Assembly: GCA_001873065.1 (NCBI GenBank)
Contig: MNYM01000015.1
Coordinates: forward strand, 1-64,000
DNA from: Flavobacteriaceae bacterium CG2_30_31_66
GTDB taxonomy: Bacteria > Bacteroidota > Bacteroidia > Flavobacteriales > Flavobacteriaceae
Direction: 5' to 3'
DNA: 64,000 bases
Below, in pieces: positions 42,673-51,247 of this stretch. Under the pieces are notes generated by a model, which saw only the letters and a program-made list of their open reading frames with translations, did no database searches and was not told the DNA's origin. The position numbers and the translations under genes were made by a program. Each line of letters starts with the position of its first letter. Position 1 is the first letter of the stretch.

Positions 42673-43368
42673 ATGATACAAATTACTCAATTATCAAAAA
42701 AATACGGAACAACAGAAGTGTTAAATATCAATTCTTTAGATATTCCAACAGGACAAAGTTTTGGTTTAGTGGGCAATAACGGCGCAGGAAAAACTACTTT
42801 TTTCAATATTTTGTTAGATTTGGTAAGACCAACAACAGGGTCAATTATCAGTCACGATTTTCAGGTAAACACCACTGAAGAATGGAAAACATTTACAGGC
42901 TCTTTTATTGATGAATCTTTTTTAATCGGCTATTTAACACCTGAAGAATATTTCGAATTTATTGGCGATTTACGGGGAATGAACAAAGCAGATGTGGATG
43001 CGTTTGTGGCAAAATTTGAAGAATTTTTCAATGGAGAAATTGTTGGGAAAAAAAAATATTTACGTGATTTAAGCAAAGGAAATCAAAAAAAAGTAGGCAT
43101 CATTGCTGCAATGATGGGAAATCCAAAGTTGATTATTTTGGATGAACCTTTTGCAAATTTAGATCCCACAACGCAAATTCGATTGAAAAAAATCATCAAA
43201 GAATTGACTGAAAATAGAGAAATTACAGTCTTAATTTCGTCTCATGATTTGACGCACGTTACTGAAGTTTGTGAACGAATTGTGGTTTTAGAAAAAGGAA
43301 AAATCGTCAAAGACATTCAAACTTCTGCTGAAACTTTGCAAGAGTTGGAAAGCTATTTTGCAGTTTAG
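42673..43368 (+). CDS. ABC transporter ATP-binding protein of the PadR operon
   Basis: A 231-residue ABC ATPase of the ABC-2/drug-export type. Walker A GNNGAGKTT is at 34-42. The signature LSKGNQKKVGIIAAM has K for the second G of LSGGQ, and the Walker B strand is LIILDEPFANLDP. The H-loop is in LISSHDLTH. It pairs with the DUF5687 permease just upstream and closes the operon, which ends in a hairpin terminator. Confidence 0.92.
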   Translation: MIQITQLSKKYGTTEVLNINSLDIPTGQSFGLVGNNGAGKTTFFNILLDLVRPTTGSIISHDFQVNTTEEWKTFTGSFIDESFLIGYLTPEEYFEFIGDLRGMNKADVDAFVAKFEEFFNGEIVGKKKYLRDLSKGNQKKVGIIAAMMGNPKLIILDEPFANLDPTTQIRLKKIIKELTENREITVLISSHDLTHVTEVCERIVVLEKGKIVKDIQTSAETLQELESYFAV

Positions 43369-43401
43369 GTAAAGATTTCTCAATTTATTACTATTTTTAC
43401 G

Positions 43402-43452
43402 CTCTTATTTATACTATTTTCACTGAAAATTAGTTGTAAATAAGAGTTTTTG
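43402..43452 (+). terminator. Terminator of the PadR operon
   Basis: CTCTTATTTA (43402-43411) and TAAATAAGAG (43437-43446) form a perfect 10-base stem. The 25-base loop contains a second stem (ATTTTC/GAAAAT), and five T follow. It lies 33 bases after the ATPase stop. Confidence 0.7.
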
Positions 43453-43489
43453 ATTTCAAAAAATAAATAGTTAACGTAGATTCATCTGT

Positions 43490-45712
43490 GTGAAAAACAC
43501 CAAAAAAATAATTGTTTTAGGATTCTTTATCACTGTTGCAATTTCTTGTGGCACTAAAAAAAACACGTTTGTTAGTAGAAATTATCAAGCATTAACTACA
43601 AAATACAATGTGTTATTTAACGGACAAGAAGCCTTAAAAAGTGGCGTTGATGAAATCAATGCAAACTATAAAGACGATTGGTTTCAGAGGTTGCCAATTG
43701 AACCTATTGAATTTGAAGAAAAAAGAGCAGATATTACCAGTTTTGGTTTAGGAGCAGGTTTTGATTCCAATGAAAATGATACAAAAAAAACATTGACAAC
43801 TTTTGACAAAGCAGAGGAAAAAGCTGTAAAAGCCATTCAAAAACACGGAATGAATATTGATGGTTTAGAGCGAAATAAACAAATTGATGATGCTTATTTT
43901 TTATTAGGAAAATCAAGATATTACCAACAACGTTTTATTCCTGCAATTGAAGCATTTAATTATGTAATTGCTAATTATCCTGATGCAAATTTGATTGCTG
44001 ACACAAAAATTTGGCGAGCAAAAACACATATTCGAATTGACAATGAAGAAAATGCCATTGAAACAATGAAATTATTGTTGATTGTCAGAGATACTTTGGA
44101 AGCCAATTTGCCAGATGAAACAAAAGAACGAGGTTACACAGCCCTAGCAATGGCTTACATAAAAACTGATAGTTTAGAAAAGGCAAAACAGCAATTATTA
44201 TTGGCTACTAGAACCTTAAAAGACAAAGATCAAGCTGCAAGAAATCTATTTATTCTAGGACAATTATTTGAGGAAGAAAACAAAAAAGATTCAGCTGCAA
44301 CACAATTTAAAAAGCTCATCGATTTTAGCAACGCCCCTGAAAAATATAAAATTCATGCAGAAATTGAATTGGCAAAAAACTCAATAAACGATTCTATGAT
44401 GGCTGTTTCTTTAGAAAGATTGAAAAAACTGATTAAAAATAGAGATAACAGACCATATTTAGATGCATTGTATTATCAAACTGCTGTTTTGAATGAAAAT
44501 CAAGACAGTATTCTATTAGCCATTTCGGATTATAACAATTCTTTACGCGCACCAAATGGAGGAGAAAAACAACGAACTTTCACCTACGAAAAATTAGGAA
44601 ATTTGTACTTTAAAAATTCAGAATATCAATATGCGAGTGCTTATTATGACAGCGTTTTGCAAATTTCAAAAGACAGTTTAGATTTAAGAATAAGACGCAT
44701 CAAAAGGAAGCAAAAAAGTTTAGTTTCTTTGATTAAATTTGAAAATTTAGTCCAAGAAAATGATAGTATTTTAAAACTAGTTGGCTTGTCAAAAGAAGAA
44801 CAAAAAACCTATTTTGAAAACTATATCACAAAACTTAAAAAAACGGATGAAGATGCTGCACAATTGCGTTTAAATCAATTAGCTTTTGGAAACAACACTA
44901 CTTCTTTGGCTTCAGCAGACAAAGGAAAATGGTATTTTTACAATACACAATCAACCAGTTTTGGAGCTACTGAATTTAAGAAAATTTGGGGAAATAGAAA
45001 GTTAGAAGACAATTGGAGATGGGCAGAAAAAGCAAAAAATGCGTTCAAAGAAAACGAAATTACTGAAGTAAATCAAAAAAATGAACGCTATGATTTAGAG
45101 TCATATATCAGTAAAATTCCAACAAAAAAAGAAACAATCGATAGCTTATATTTTGATAGAAATCAAGCACTTTATGAATTAGGGTTGATTTATAAAGAGC
45201 AATTTAATAATCCCAAATTAGCAAAAGAACGATTGGAAAGCGTTGCTTCTTTACAACCAAATGAGGAACTAATTTTACCAATAAATTGGCATTTATATCA
45301 AATTGAAACCAAATTAGGAAATGCTGAAAAAGCAGCATTTCACAAAAATTTAATTTTGACCAAATTTCCAGACACGAAATTTGCTCAAATTCTTTTAAAT
45401 CCTGAGGCAGAAATTAAAGATGAAGTTGTTGAAAGTGAGATAGAAAAGCAATACAAAGAATTGTATTATTTGTATAAAGATAGCAAATATGAGGAGTTGA
45501 TTCCTAAAATTGATGCTATTTTACCAAGCATTTCAAATTCAGAATTTTTACCAAAATTCGAACTTTTGAAAGCTTTTGCCATTGGAAAATCGAAAGACAA
45601 AGAAAGCTATAAAAAAGCATTGGAATTTGTTGCGGTAAATTATGGCACTTCCGAAGAAGGAAAAAAAGCAAAAGAAATTGTAAATCAACTAGATAAAAAG
45701 GCAATAGACTAA
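43490..45712 (+). CDS. sprE: Type IX secretion/gliding lipoprotein SprE (PorW)
   Basis: A 740-residue TPR-rich lipoprotein from a GTG start. The signal ends in AISC (Cys20). The N-terminal SRNYQALTTKYNVLFNGQEA is the hallmark of SprE/PorW. About ten TPR-like helical pairs follow, for example KSRYYQQRFIPAIEAFNYV and LGNLYFKNSEYQYASAYYD. SprE/PorW works at the inner side of the outer membrane with the type IX secretion machinery, needed for export of C-terminal-domain proteins and gliding. The bactofilin gene follows 19 bases on. Confidence 0.92.
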   Translation: MKNTKKIIVLGFFITVAISCGTKKNTFVSRNYQALTTKYNVLFNGQEALKSGVDEINANYKDDWFQRLPIEPIEFEEKRADITSFGLGAGFDSNENDTKKTLTTFDKAEEKAVKAIQKHGMNIDGLERNKQIDDAYFLLGKSRYYQQRFIPAIEAFNYVIANYPDANLIADTKIWRAKTHIRIDNEENAIETMKLLLIVRDTLEANLPDETKERGYTALAMAYIKTDSLEKAKQQLLLATRTLKDKDQAARNLFILGQLFEEENKKDSAATQFKKLIDFSNAPEKYKIHAEIELAKNSINDSMMAVSLERLKKLIKNRDNRPYLDALYYQTAVLNENQDSILLAISDYNNSLRAPNGGEKQRTFTYEKLGNLYFKNSEYQYASAYYDSVLQISKDSLDLRIRRIKRKQKSLVSLIKFENLVQENDSILKLVGLSKEEQKTYFENYITKLKKTDEDAAQLRLNQLAFGNNTTSLASADKGKWYFYNTQSTSFGATEFKKIWGNRKLEDNWRWAEKAKNAFKENEITEVNQKNERYDLESYISKIPTKKETIDSLYFDRNQALYELGLIYKEQFNNPKLAKERLESVASLQPNEELILPINWHLYQIETKLGNAEKAAFHKNLILTKFPDTKFAQILLNPEAEIKDEVVESEIEKQYKELYYLYKDSKYEELIPKIDAILPSISNSEFLPKFELLKAFAIGKSKDKESYKKALEFVAVNYGTSEEGKKAKEIVNQLDKKAID

Positions 45713-45731
45713 AATAACCAACGAAAAATTT

Positions 45732-46118
45732 GTGAATAATCGTATGGAAAGAAATGTTATTTCAAAAAATACTACTATAATTGGAGATATCAAAGCCGAA
45801 GGTGATTTTAGAATAGATGGCGTTTTAGAAGGCTCTTTAAAAACAAAAGGAAAAGTCATTTTGGGTGCTGATGCAATCATAAAAGGAAATGTTGACGCTT
45901 TAAGTGCTGATATTGAAGGTTTTTTTTCCGGACAATTAAAAGTCGAAAAAACATTGACCGTAAAAACAATTGCAACCATTTCAGGTGAAGTTACTGTTGG
46001 AAAATTATCTATCGAGCCTGGAGCCAATTTCAACGCATCTTGTTTGATGATTGAGCCAGGAAATGCCACAAAGAAACAAAATGAAAAATCAAAACAGCCC
46101 AAAAAAACCTTTAAATAA
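45732..46118 (+). CDS. Bactofilin (polymer-forming cytoskeletal protein)
   Basis: A 128-residue protein (GTG 45732; ATG 45744 is an alternative). The body is a right-handed beta-helix of short repeated turns, each with a small/hydrophobic pattern such as VISKNTTIIGDIKAEGDFRI, GKVILGADAIIKGNV and KTIATISGEVTVGKL. The tail is lysine-rich and disordered. Bactofilins polymerise without nucleotide at the membrane to place cell-wall or motility machinery. Its 3' end overlaps the next gene by 38 bases. Confidence 0.9.
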   Translation: MNNRMERNVISKNTTIIGDIKAEGDFRIDGVLEGSLKTKGKVILGADAIIKGNVDALSADIEGFFSGQLKVEKTLTVKTIATISGEVTVGKLSIEPGANFNASCLMIEPGNATKKQNEKSKQPKKTFK

Positions 46119-46299
46119 AGCCATTCAACTTTCAGGGGCTGGTCTTCAAATGGGCTTGACGATTTATCTTGGTTTTTTATTGGGTAAATGGCTGGACACT
46201 AAGTTGCAACTTCGTTTTTTAACAGAAATCATTACTTTACTGGCTATTTTTTTGGCAATGTATTCTTTAATTAAACAAGCAAATAAAATTAATGAGTAA
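46081..46299 (+). CDS. AtpZ/AtpI-like ATP synthase accessory protein
   Basis: A 72-residue protein starting MKNQNSPKKPLNKAIQLSG. Two membrane helices follow: GAGLQMGLTIYLGFLLGKWLD (residues about 17-37) and EIITLLAIFLAMYSLIKQ. The GxxxG-rich first helix and GKWLD are typical of the small AtpZ/AtpI family, which assists ATP synthase c-ring assembly or magnesium entry. ATG 46081 is preferred to an earlier frame start at 46051 within the bactofilin gene. It precedes the atp operon. Confidence 0.82.
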   Translation: MKNQNSPKKPLNKAIQLSGAGLQMGLTIYLGFLLGKWLDTKLQLRFLTEIITLLAIFLAMYSLIKQANKINE

Positions 46300-46681
46300 G
46301 TTGTTTTTTATTTATTTCTTGTTGTTTTTTGCGTTGTATTTTTTAGGTTTTAATCTACACCAATTCATTCTTCAAAAATATGCATTGAATACTTCATTTT
46401 CATTGCAAAAAGTATATCTCTTTCACTTTGGATTTTCGTTGTTGATTTGCATAAATTTCAATTACTTTTCATCTGTTGATAAAATTTTTCAACAATTAGG
46501 ATTTATCTATTTAATAACTATTTTTCTGAAAATTATTTTATTTTCGGCAATCTTTTATAAATCAGTGTTTAACGAAGAAAATTTACCATTTTTTTCAAGA
46601 GTTTCATTGTTCATTCCTGCAATTATATTTTTATTAACAGAAGCCATTTTCATCACAAAAATTTTAAATAAAAAACAATGA
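46292..46681 (+). CDS. Four-helix membrane protein preceding the ATP synthase genes
   Basis: A 129-residue very hydrophobic protein with four membrane segments. It overlaps the AtpZ-like gene by 8 bases. Position and size recall the AtpI protein of other bacteria, and in flavobacteria an uncharacterised membrane protein family (I recall DUF6168) occupies this site. No motif assigns a function; an accessory role in F0 assembly is inference from position. Confidence 0.7.
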   Translation: MSKLFFIYFLLFFALYFLGFNLHQFILQKYALNTSFSLQKVYLFHFGFSLLICINFNYFSSVDKIFQQLGFIYLITIFLKIILFSAIFYKSVFNEENLPFFSRVSLFIPAIIFLLTEAIFITKILNKKQ

Positions 46682-46703
46682 TCAATTATTCAGAAAAAAA
46701 GAT

Positions 46704-46732
46704 TTGTTTTTTTGAATTATTGCATACCTTTG
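46704..46732 (+). promoter_or_regulatory. Promoter of the atpBEFHAG operon
   Basis: TTG at 46704-46706, an 18-base spacer and TACCTTTG at 46725-46732 give an excellent Bacteroidota promoter. The leader to the atpB ATG would be about 22 bases. The ATP synthase genes can thus be expressed separately from the sprE-bactofilin genes upstream. Confidence 0.78.
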
Positions 46733-46760
46733 CGCCAAATTTAGAAAGCGTATTTTTACA

Positions 46761-47897
46761 ATGAAGATTGCACAAAAAACCATCAAATTTTTCATTTCAA
46801 TTGCTATAGCTCTTTTTACACTTGTAAATTTTGCAGCTGTTTCCGAAAAAAATCACGACGATCAAAATGATGGTGGACGTGTCAATTCCAAAGAAGAAGT
46901 AGAAGCTTATATATTGCATCACATCAAAGATTCGCACGATTTTTCTTTGTTTTCTTATACAAATGATGCAGGTGAAAGAAAACATATTGGTTTTCCTTTG
47001 CCAATTATTTTATGGACAAGTGAAGGTTTAATAACATTCATGTCTTCGGAATTTCACCACAATGATGATGGTCATGTAATCGTTGAAAAAAATGGTTTAA
47101 AATTCGTGAAAATTCACTCAAAAATATATGAATTAGACAAAGCTGTTTCAGAGGTAACTTTTAACGAAACGCATCATGCAACAAATGCTCACAAAGTATT
47201 GGATTTTTCGATTACGAAAAGTGTAGTTGGTGTTTTATTGATTGGTTTCTTATTGTTGTTTTGGTTTTCACGTTTGGCGAGACAATACAAAACACAAAAA
47301 ATCCCAACAGGTTTTGCAAGAGTTTTAGAGCCATTAGTAATTTATGTTCGCGATGAAATTGCCAGACCAAACATTGGTGAAAAACATTACAGAAGATTTA
47401 CAGGGTATTTATTAACCGTTTTCTTTTTTATCTGGGTTTTAAATTTATCTGGTTTAACACCTTTAGGTTTTAACGTTACAGGACAATTAGCAGTGACTGC
47501 TTGTTTAGCAATTTTTACATTGATTATTTATTCTGTTAGCGGCACTAAAAGCTACTGGATGCACATGATTTGGATGCCAGGAGTGCCTAAGTTAATCCGT
47601 CCAGTGTTAGCAATCATAGAATTGGCAGGTGCATTGCTTATCAAACCATTTTCATTATTAGTGCGTTTGTTCGCAAATATTTCAGCAGGTCACATTGTGG
47701 TAATGAGTTTAATCGCAATCATGTTTACATTAAAACAATCTTTAGGGGTTGTTGGTGCAACAGGTTTGTCATTGGTATTATCATTTTTTATAACATTAAT
47801 TGAAGTTTTAGTTGCTTTTTTACAAGCGTATATCTTTACAATGCTTTCAGCATTATTTATTGGTATGGCTGTAGAAGATCATGCTGAGCATCATTAA
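46761..47897 (+). CDS. atpB: ATP synthase F0 subunit a, with periplasmic extension
   Basis: A 378-residue proton-channel subunit, about 100 residues longer than E. coli AtpB. The extra part is N-terminal: a signal-like segment (residues 8-27) and a His/Asp-rich soluble domain (HDDQNDGG, SEFHHNDDGH) before the first channel helix at about 150. The essential arginine is in LLVRLFANISAGH. The C-terminus is also histidine-rich (EDHAEHH). Extended subunit a forms are normal in Bacteroidota. It drives proton translocation against the c-ring. Confidence 0.95.
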   Translation: MKIAQKTIKFFISIAIALFTLVNFAAVSEKNHDDQNDGGRVNSKEEVEAYILHHIKDSHDFSLFSYTNDAGERKHIGFPLPIILWTSEGLITFMSSEFHHNDDGHVIVEKNGLKFVKIHSKIYELDKAVSEVTFNETHHATNAHKVLDFSITKSVVGVLLIGFLLLFWFSRLARQYKTQKIPTGFARVLEPLVIYVRDEIARPNIGEKHYRRFTGYLLTVFFFIWVLNLSGLTPLGFNVTGQLAVTACLAIFTLIIYSVSGTKSYWMHMIWMPGVPKLIRPVLAIIELAGALLIKPFSLLVRLFANISAGHIVVMSLIAIMFTLKQSLGVVGATGLSLVLSFFITLIEVLVAFLQAYIFTMLSALFIGMAVEDHAEHH

Positions 47898-47912
47898 TAC
47901 AAGTTTGTTTAA

Positions 47913-48122
<210 letters not shown>

Positions 48123-48136
48123 TCCAAAACAAAACA

Positions 48137-48178
48137 AAAAATAGCGTTCTGTAACGGTTGGTTACAGAACCTATTTTT
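48137..48178 (+). terminator. Terminator-like hairpin between atpE and atpF
   Basis: GTTCTGTAAC (48146-48155) and GTTACAGAAC (48161-48170) pair perfectly around a 5-base loop. The flanking AAAAATAG (48137-48144) and CTATTTTT (48171-48178) extend the stem past one bulged C and provide a T run. It lies inside an operon whose following genes are essential, so it probably ends only part of the transcripts or protects the upstream mRNA. Confidence 0.72.
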
Positions 48179-48219
48179 AAAAATTAAACACAAAAAAATA
48201 AAATAATTCATTCATAAAA

Positions 48220-48720
48220 ATGGAAACTTTATTAAACGATTTTTCACCAGGATTATTTGTAGTAACAACTATTTTGTTAGTGGCATTAATCGCTTTGATG
48301 GTAAAATTTGCATGGAAACCAATTTTGAATTCTTTGGAAGAAAGAGAATCTGGAATTGAAAATGCCCTAGCAGCTGCAGAAAATGCACGAAAAGAAATGC
48401 AAAATTTGCAAGCTGATAATGAAAAACTCATTAAAGAAGCAAGAGCCGAAAGAGATGCCATGATGAAAGAAGCAAGAGTTATTAGAGATAAAATGATTGC
48501 TGAAGCGAAAGAAGATGCCAAAGAAGTTACTGCTGGTTTAATTGAAAAAGCGCAAGCTTCAATTCAACACGAAAAACAAGCAGCCTTGGCTGAAATCAAA
48601 AAGAATGTCGCTGAATTGTCTATAGGAATTGCAGAATCTGTGCTCAAAAAAGAATTGTCTTCTAAAAAAGATCAATTAGAATTGGTTGAAGAATTGTTAA
48701 AAGACGTTACTTTAAATTAA
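48220..48720 (+). CDS. atpF: ATP synthase F0 subunit b
   Basis: A 166-residue stator subunit. One N-terminal membrane helix (residues 10-31, LFVVTTILLVALIALMVKF) is followed by a long charged helix (NALAAAENARKEMQNLQADN) that dimerises and reaches the F1 head. The fairly conserved KPILNSLEERE follows the membrane segment. Length is typical. Eight bases separate it from atpH. Confidence 0.94.
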   Translation: METLLNDFSPGLFVVTTILLVALIALMVKFAWKPILNSLEERESGIENALAAAENARKEMQNLQADNEKLIKEARAERDAMMKEARVIRDKMIAEAKEDAKEVTAGLIEKAQASIQHEKQAALAEIKKNVAELSIGIAESVLKKELSSKKDQLELVEELLKDVTLN

Positions 48721-48727
48721 TTCGATT

Positions 48728-49285
48728 ATGAGAGATTCAAGAGCAGCATTGCGTTACGCAAAAGCAATTTTAGATTTGGCTAAAGATTCAAACATTGAAT
48801 CTAAAGTCAATGAAGATATGTTATTGGTTTCTTCAACGATTTCTGAAAATCACGATTTAGATGTCATGTTAAGAAGTCCAATTATCAAAGCAAAAGTGAA
48901 ACAAAATGTGTTGAATTCTTTGTTTGAAAATAAAGTAAATGACCTTACTTTGGGCGTTTTCCAATTGTTACTTGAAAACAAACGTTTGGATATTTTATAC
49001 CCTGTTGCTAAACAATACACCATTATTTACGATTATTTAAAAAGTATTGAAATTGCTACAGTAATTACAGCAGTTTCAATCACTAAAGAATTAGAAGACC
49101 AAGTGTTGGTTAAGATTTTGAAACTTACAGGACATAAAGCTACTATTGAGAACATTGTAAATCCAGCAATTTTAGGTGGATTTATATTACGTGTTGGAGA
49201 TTTGCAATATGATGCAAGTATTTCCAATCATTTAAATAAATTGAAAAAAGAATTTGACAATAGTCATTTCATTCCAAAAATATAG
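48728..49285 (+). CDS. atpH: ATP synthase F1 subunit delta
   Basis: A 185-residue peripheral-stalk protein. The N-terminal six-helix domain opens with SRAALRYAKAILDLAKD and the C-terminal strand region ends GGFILRVGDLQYDASISNHL, the OSCP/delta signature. It binds the top of F1 and subunit b. The gap to atpA (about 106 bases) holds inverted-repeat sequence. Confidence 0.94.
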   Translation: MRDSRAALRYAKAILDLAKDSNIESKVNEDMLLVSSTISENHDLDVMLRSPIIKAKVKQNVLNSLFENKVNDLTLGVFQLLLENKRLDILYPVAKQYTIIYDYLKSIEIATVITAVSITKELEDQVLVKILKLTGHKATIENIVNPAILGGFILRVGDLQYDASISNHLNKLKKEFDNSHFIPKI

Positions 49286-49288
49286 TCA

Positions 49289-49390
49289 GCTATTGGCTCT
49301 TGGCTTCTAGTCATTAGTAATAGCGAAAATTAAATTAAGTTAAAAGTAAATAGCCGAAAGCTAGAAGTCGAAAGCTAAAAACTAGAATAA
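49289..49390. repeat. Inverted repeat inserted between atpH and atpA
   Basis: The gap contains cagctattggctcttggctt ctag on the left and agccgaaagctagaagtcga aagct on the right, whose arms are largely complementary (GCTTCTAG/CTAGAAG and neighbouring AGCTTTCGGCT-like units). The composition differs from the surrounding AT-rich spacers. It looks like a dispersed palindromic element built of 'agctttcggct' units. Confidence 0.55.
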
Positions 49391-49391
49391 T

Positions 49392-50969
49392 ATGGCAAGT
49401 ATTAAACCAGCTGAAGTATCAGCAATTTTAAAAGAACAACTAACTAATTTTAAAGTGCAAGCCTCTTTAAATGAAGTTGGGTCAGTTTTACAGGTAGGTG
49501 ATGGAATTGCACGTGTTTACGGGCTTTCAAACGTTCAATATGGAGAACTTGTTGAGTTCGAAAACGGATTGGAAGGAATCGTTTTGAACCTCGAAGAAGA
49601 CAATGCAGGGGTGGTTTTATTAGGGGCTTCAACAGCAATTAAAGAGGGTTCTATCGTTAAAAGAACTGAAAGAATTGCAGCTTTAAAAGTAGGAGAAGGT
49701 ATTGTTGGAAGAGTTGTAGATACTTTAGGGAATCCTATTGATGGAAAAGGACCTATTGAAGGAAAAACCTATGAAATGCCTTTAGAGCGCAGAGCTCCAG
49801 GAGTTATTTTTAGAGAACCTGTAACTGAGCCATTGCAAACGGGTATTAAATCAATTGATGCAATGATTCCTGTTGGAAGAGGTCAACGTGAGTTGATAAT
49901 TGGCGACCGTCAAACTGGAAAATCAACGGTAGCTATTGATACTATTTTAAATCAAAAAGAATTTTTTGATGCTGGGAAACCGGTATATTGTATTTATATT
50001 GCTATTGGTCAAAAAGCGTCAACTGTTGCTGCAATAGCAAATATGTTAGAAGAAAAAGGAGCTTTACAATACACTACCATTGTTGCTGCAAACGCCTCTG
50101 ATCCTGCAGCAATGCAAGTATATGCGCCTTTTGCAGGAGCTTCAATTGGGGAATATTTTAGAGATTCGGGAAGACCAGCTTTGATTATTTATGATGATTT
50201 ATCAAAACAAGCTGTTGCTTACCGTGAAATTTCATTATTGTTGAGAAGACCACCAGGACGTGAAGCATATCCAGGAGATGTATTTTACTTACACTCAAGA
50301 TTATTAGAGCGTGCTGCAAAAATTATCAATGATGATAAAATTGCAAGCGAAATGAATGATTTACCAGATTCTTTGAAAGAAATCGTAAAAGGTGGAGGTT
50401 CATTAACTGCATTGCCAATTATTGAAACTCAAGCAGGTGACGTTTCTGCATACATCCCAACAAATGTAATTTCGATTACAGATGGACAGATTTTCTTAGA
50501 TGGAGATTTATTCAACTCAGGAGTTCGTCCTGCAATTAACGTAGGTATTTCTGTATCGCGTGTTGGAGGAAATGCTCAAATTAAATCCATGAAAAAAGTT
50601 GCTGGAACTTTAAAACTAGATCAAGCTCAATACCGTGAATTAGAAGCGTTTGCAAAGTTTGGTTCTGATTTAGATGCTGCAACAATGAGTGTGATTTCAA
50701 AAGGTCAACGTAATGTTGAAATTTTAAAACAAGCTCAAAACGATCCGTATGCAGTAGAAGATCAAATTGCAATTATCTATGCAGGTTCAAAAAACTTGTT
50801 GAAAGATGTGCCTGTGAATAAAGTAAAACAGTTTGAAAGAGATTATATCGATTATTTGAATGCAAAACACAGAGATGTGTTAGACGTTTTAAAATCTGGT
50901 AATTTAACCAATGAAGCAATTGCGACTTTAGAAGCTGCAGCAAAAGAAATTTCAACACATTTTGCTTGA
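49392..50969 (+). CDS. atpA: ATP synthase F1 subunit alpha
   Basis: A 525-residue F1 subunit. The P-loop GDRQTGKST is at residues 171-179, and the Arg finger region [13 protein letters not shown] and the signature [14 protein letters not shown] are present. With beta it forms the catalytic hexamer; alpha carries non-catalytic nucleotide sites. Length is normal. The gene for beta (atpD) is not adjacent, as usual in Bacteroidota. Confidence 0.97.
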   Translation: MASIKPAEVSAILKEQLTNFKVQASLNEVGSVLQVGDGIARVYGLSNVQYGELVEFENGLEGIVLNLEEDNAGVVLLGASTAIKEGSIVKRTERIAALKVGEGIVGRVVDTLGNPIDGKGPIEGKTYEMPLERRAPGVIFREPVTEPLQTGIKSIDAMIPVGRGQRELIIGDRQTGKSTVAIDTILNQKEFFDAGKPVYCIYIAIGQKASTVAAIANMLEEKGALQYTTIVAANASDPAAMQVYAPFAGASIGEYFRDSGRPALIIYDDLSKQAVAYREISLLLRRPPGREAYPGDVFYLHSRLLERAAKIINDDKIASEMNDLPDSLKEIVKGGGSLTALPIIETQAGDVSAYIPTNVISITDGQIFLDGDLFNSGVRPAINVGISVSRVGGNAQIKSMKKVAGTLKLDQAQYRELEAFAKFGSDLDAATMSVISKGQRNVEILKQAQNDPYAVEDQIAIIYAGSKNLLKDVPVNKVKQFERDYIDYLNAKHRDVLDVLKSGNLTNEAIATLEAAAKEISTHFA

Positions 50970-51247
50970 TAGTTAAATGTAAGGATATTGTAATGAATTT
51001 TTAAAACAATAAAATAAAATTAAAAGGTATTTACGGAATTAAAAAATAAAAAATTACAATATGAAAAATAATAAATGTTAAAGGTGGACTTGGTTCCTCA
51101 TCAGAAGATTTGATAAATGTACTAATGAGAAAAACAACTAGAAGAATTCCATATACCGAATAAAAATTAGCATTTTTTATAATAGTTTGAAGAGTTATTT
51201 AAGTTTAGATTTAAATCAACTGAAAACCAATAACTAACAATTTAGAA
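50970..51247. other. Long atpA-atpG spacer with a possible decayed short gene
   Basis: This 278-base spacer is unusually long for the operon. It holds an open frame of 32 codons, 51065-51160 (stop TAA 51161), beginning KIINVKGGLGSSSEDL and ending RRIPYTE, with protein-like composition. An ATG at 51061 lies one base out of frame; removing one A from AAAAA at 51064-51068 would join it into a 33-residue peptide. The rest is AT-rich with no feature recognised. Confidence 0.4.
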
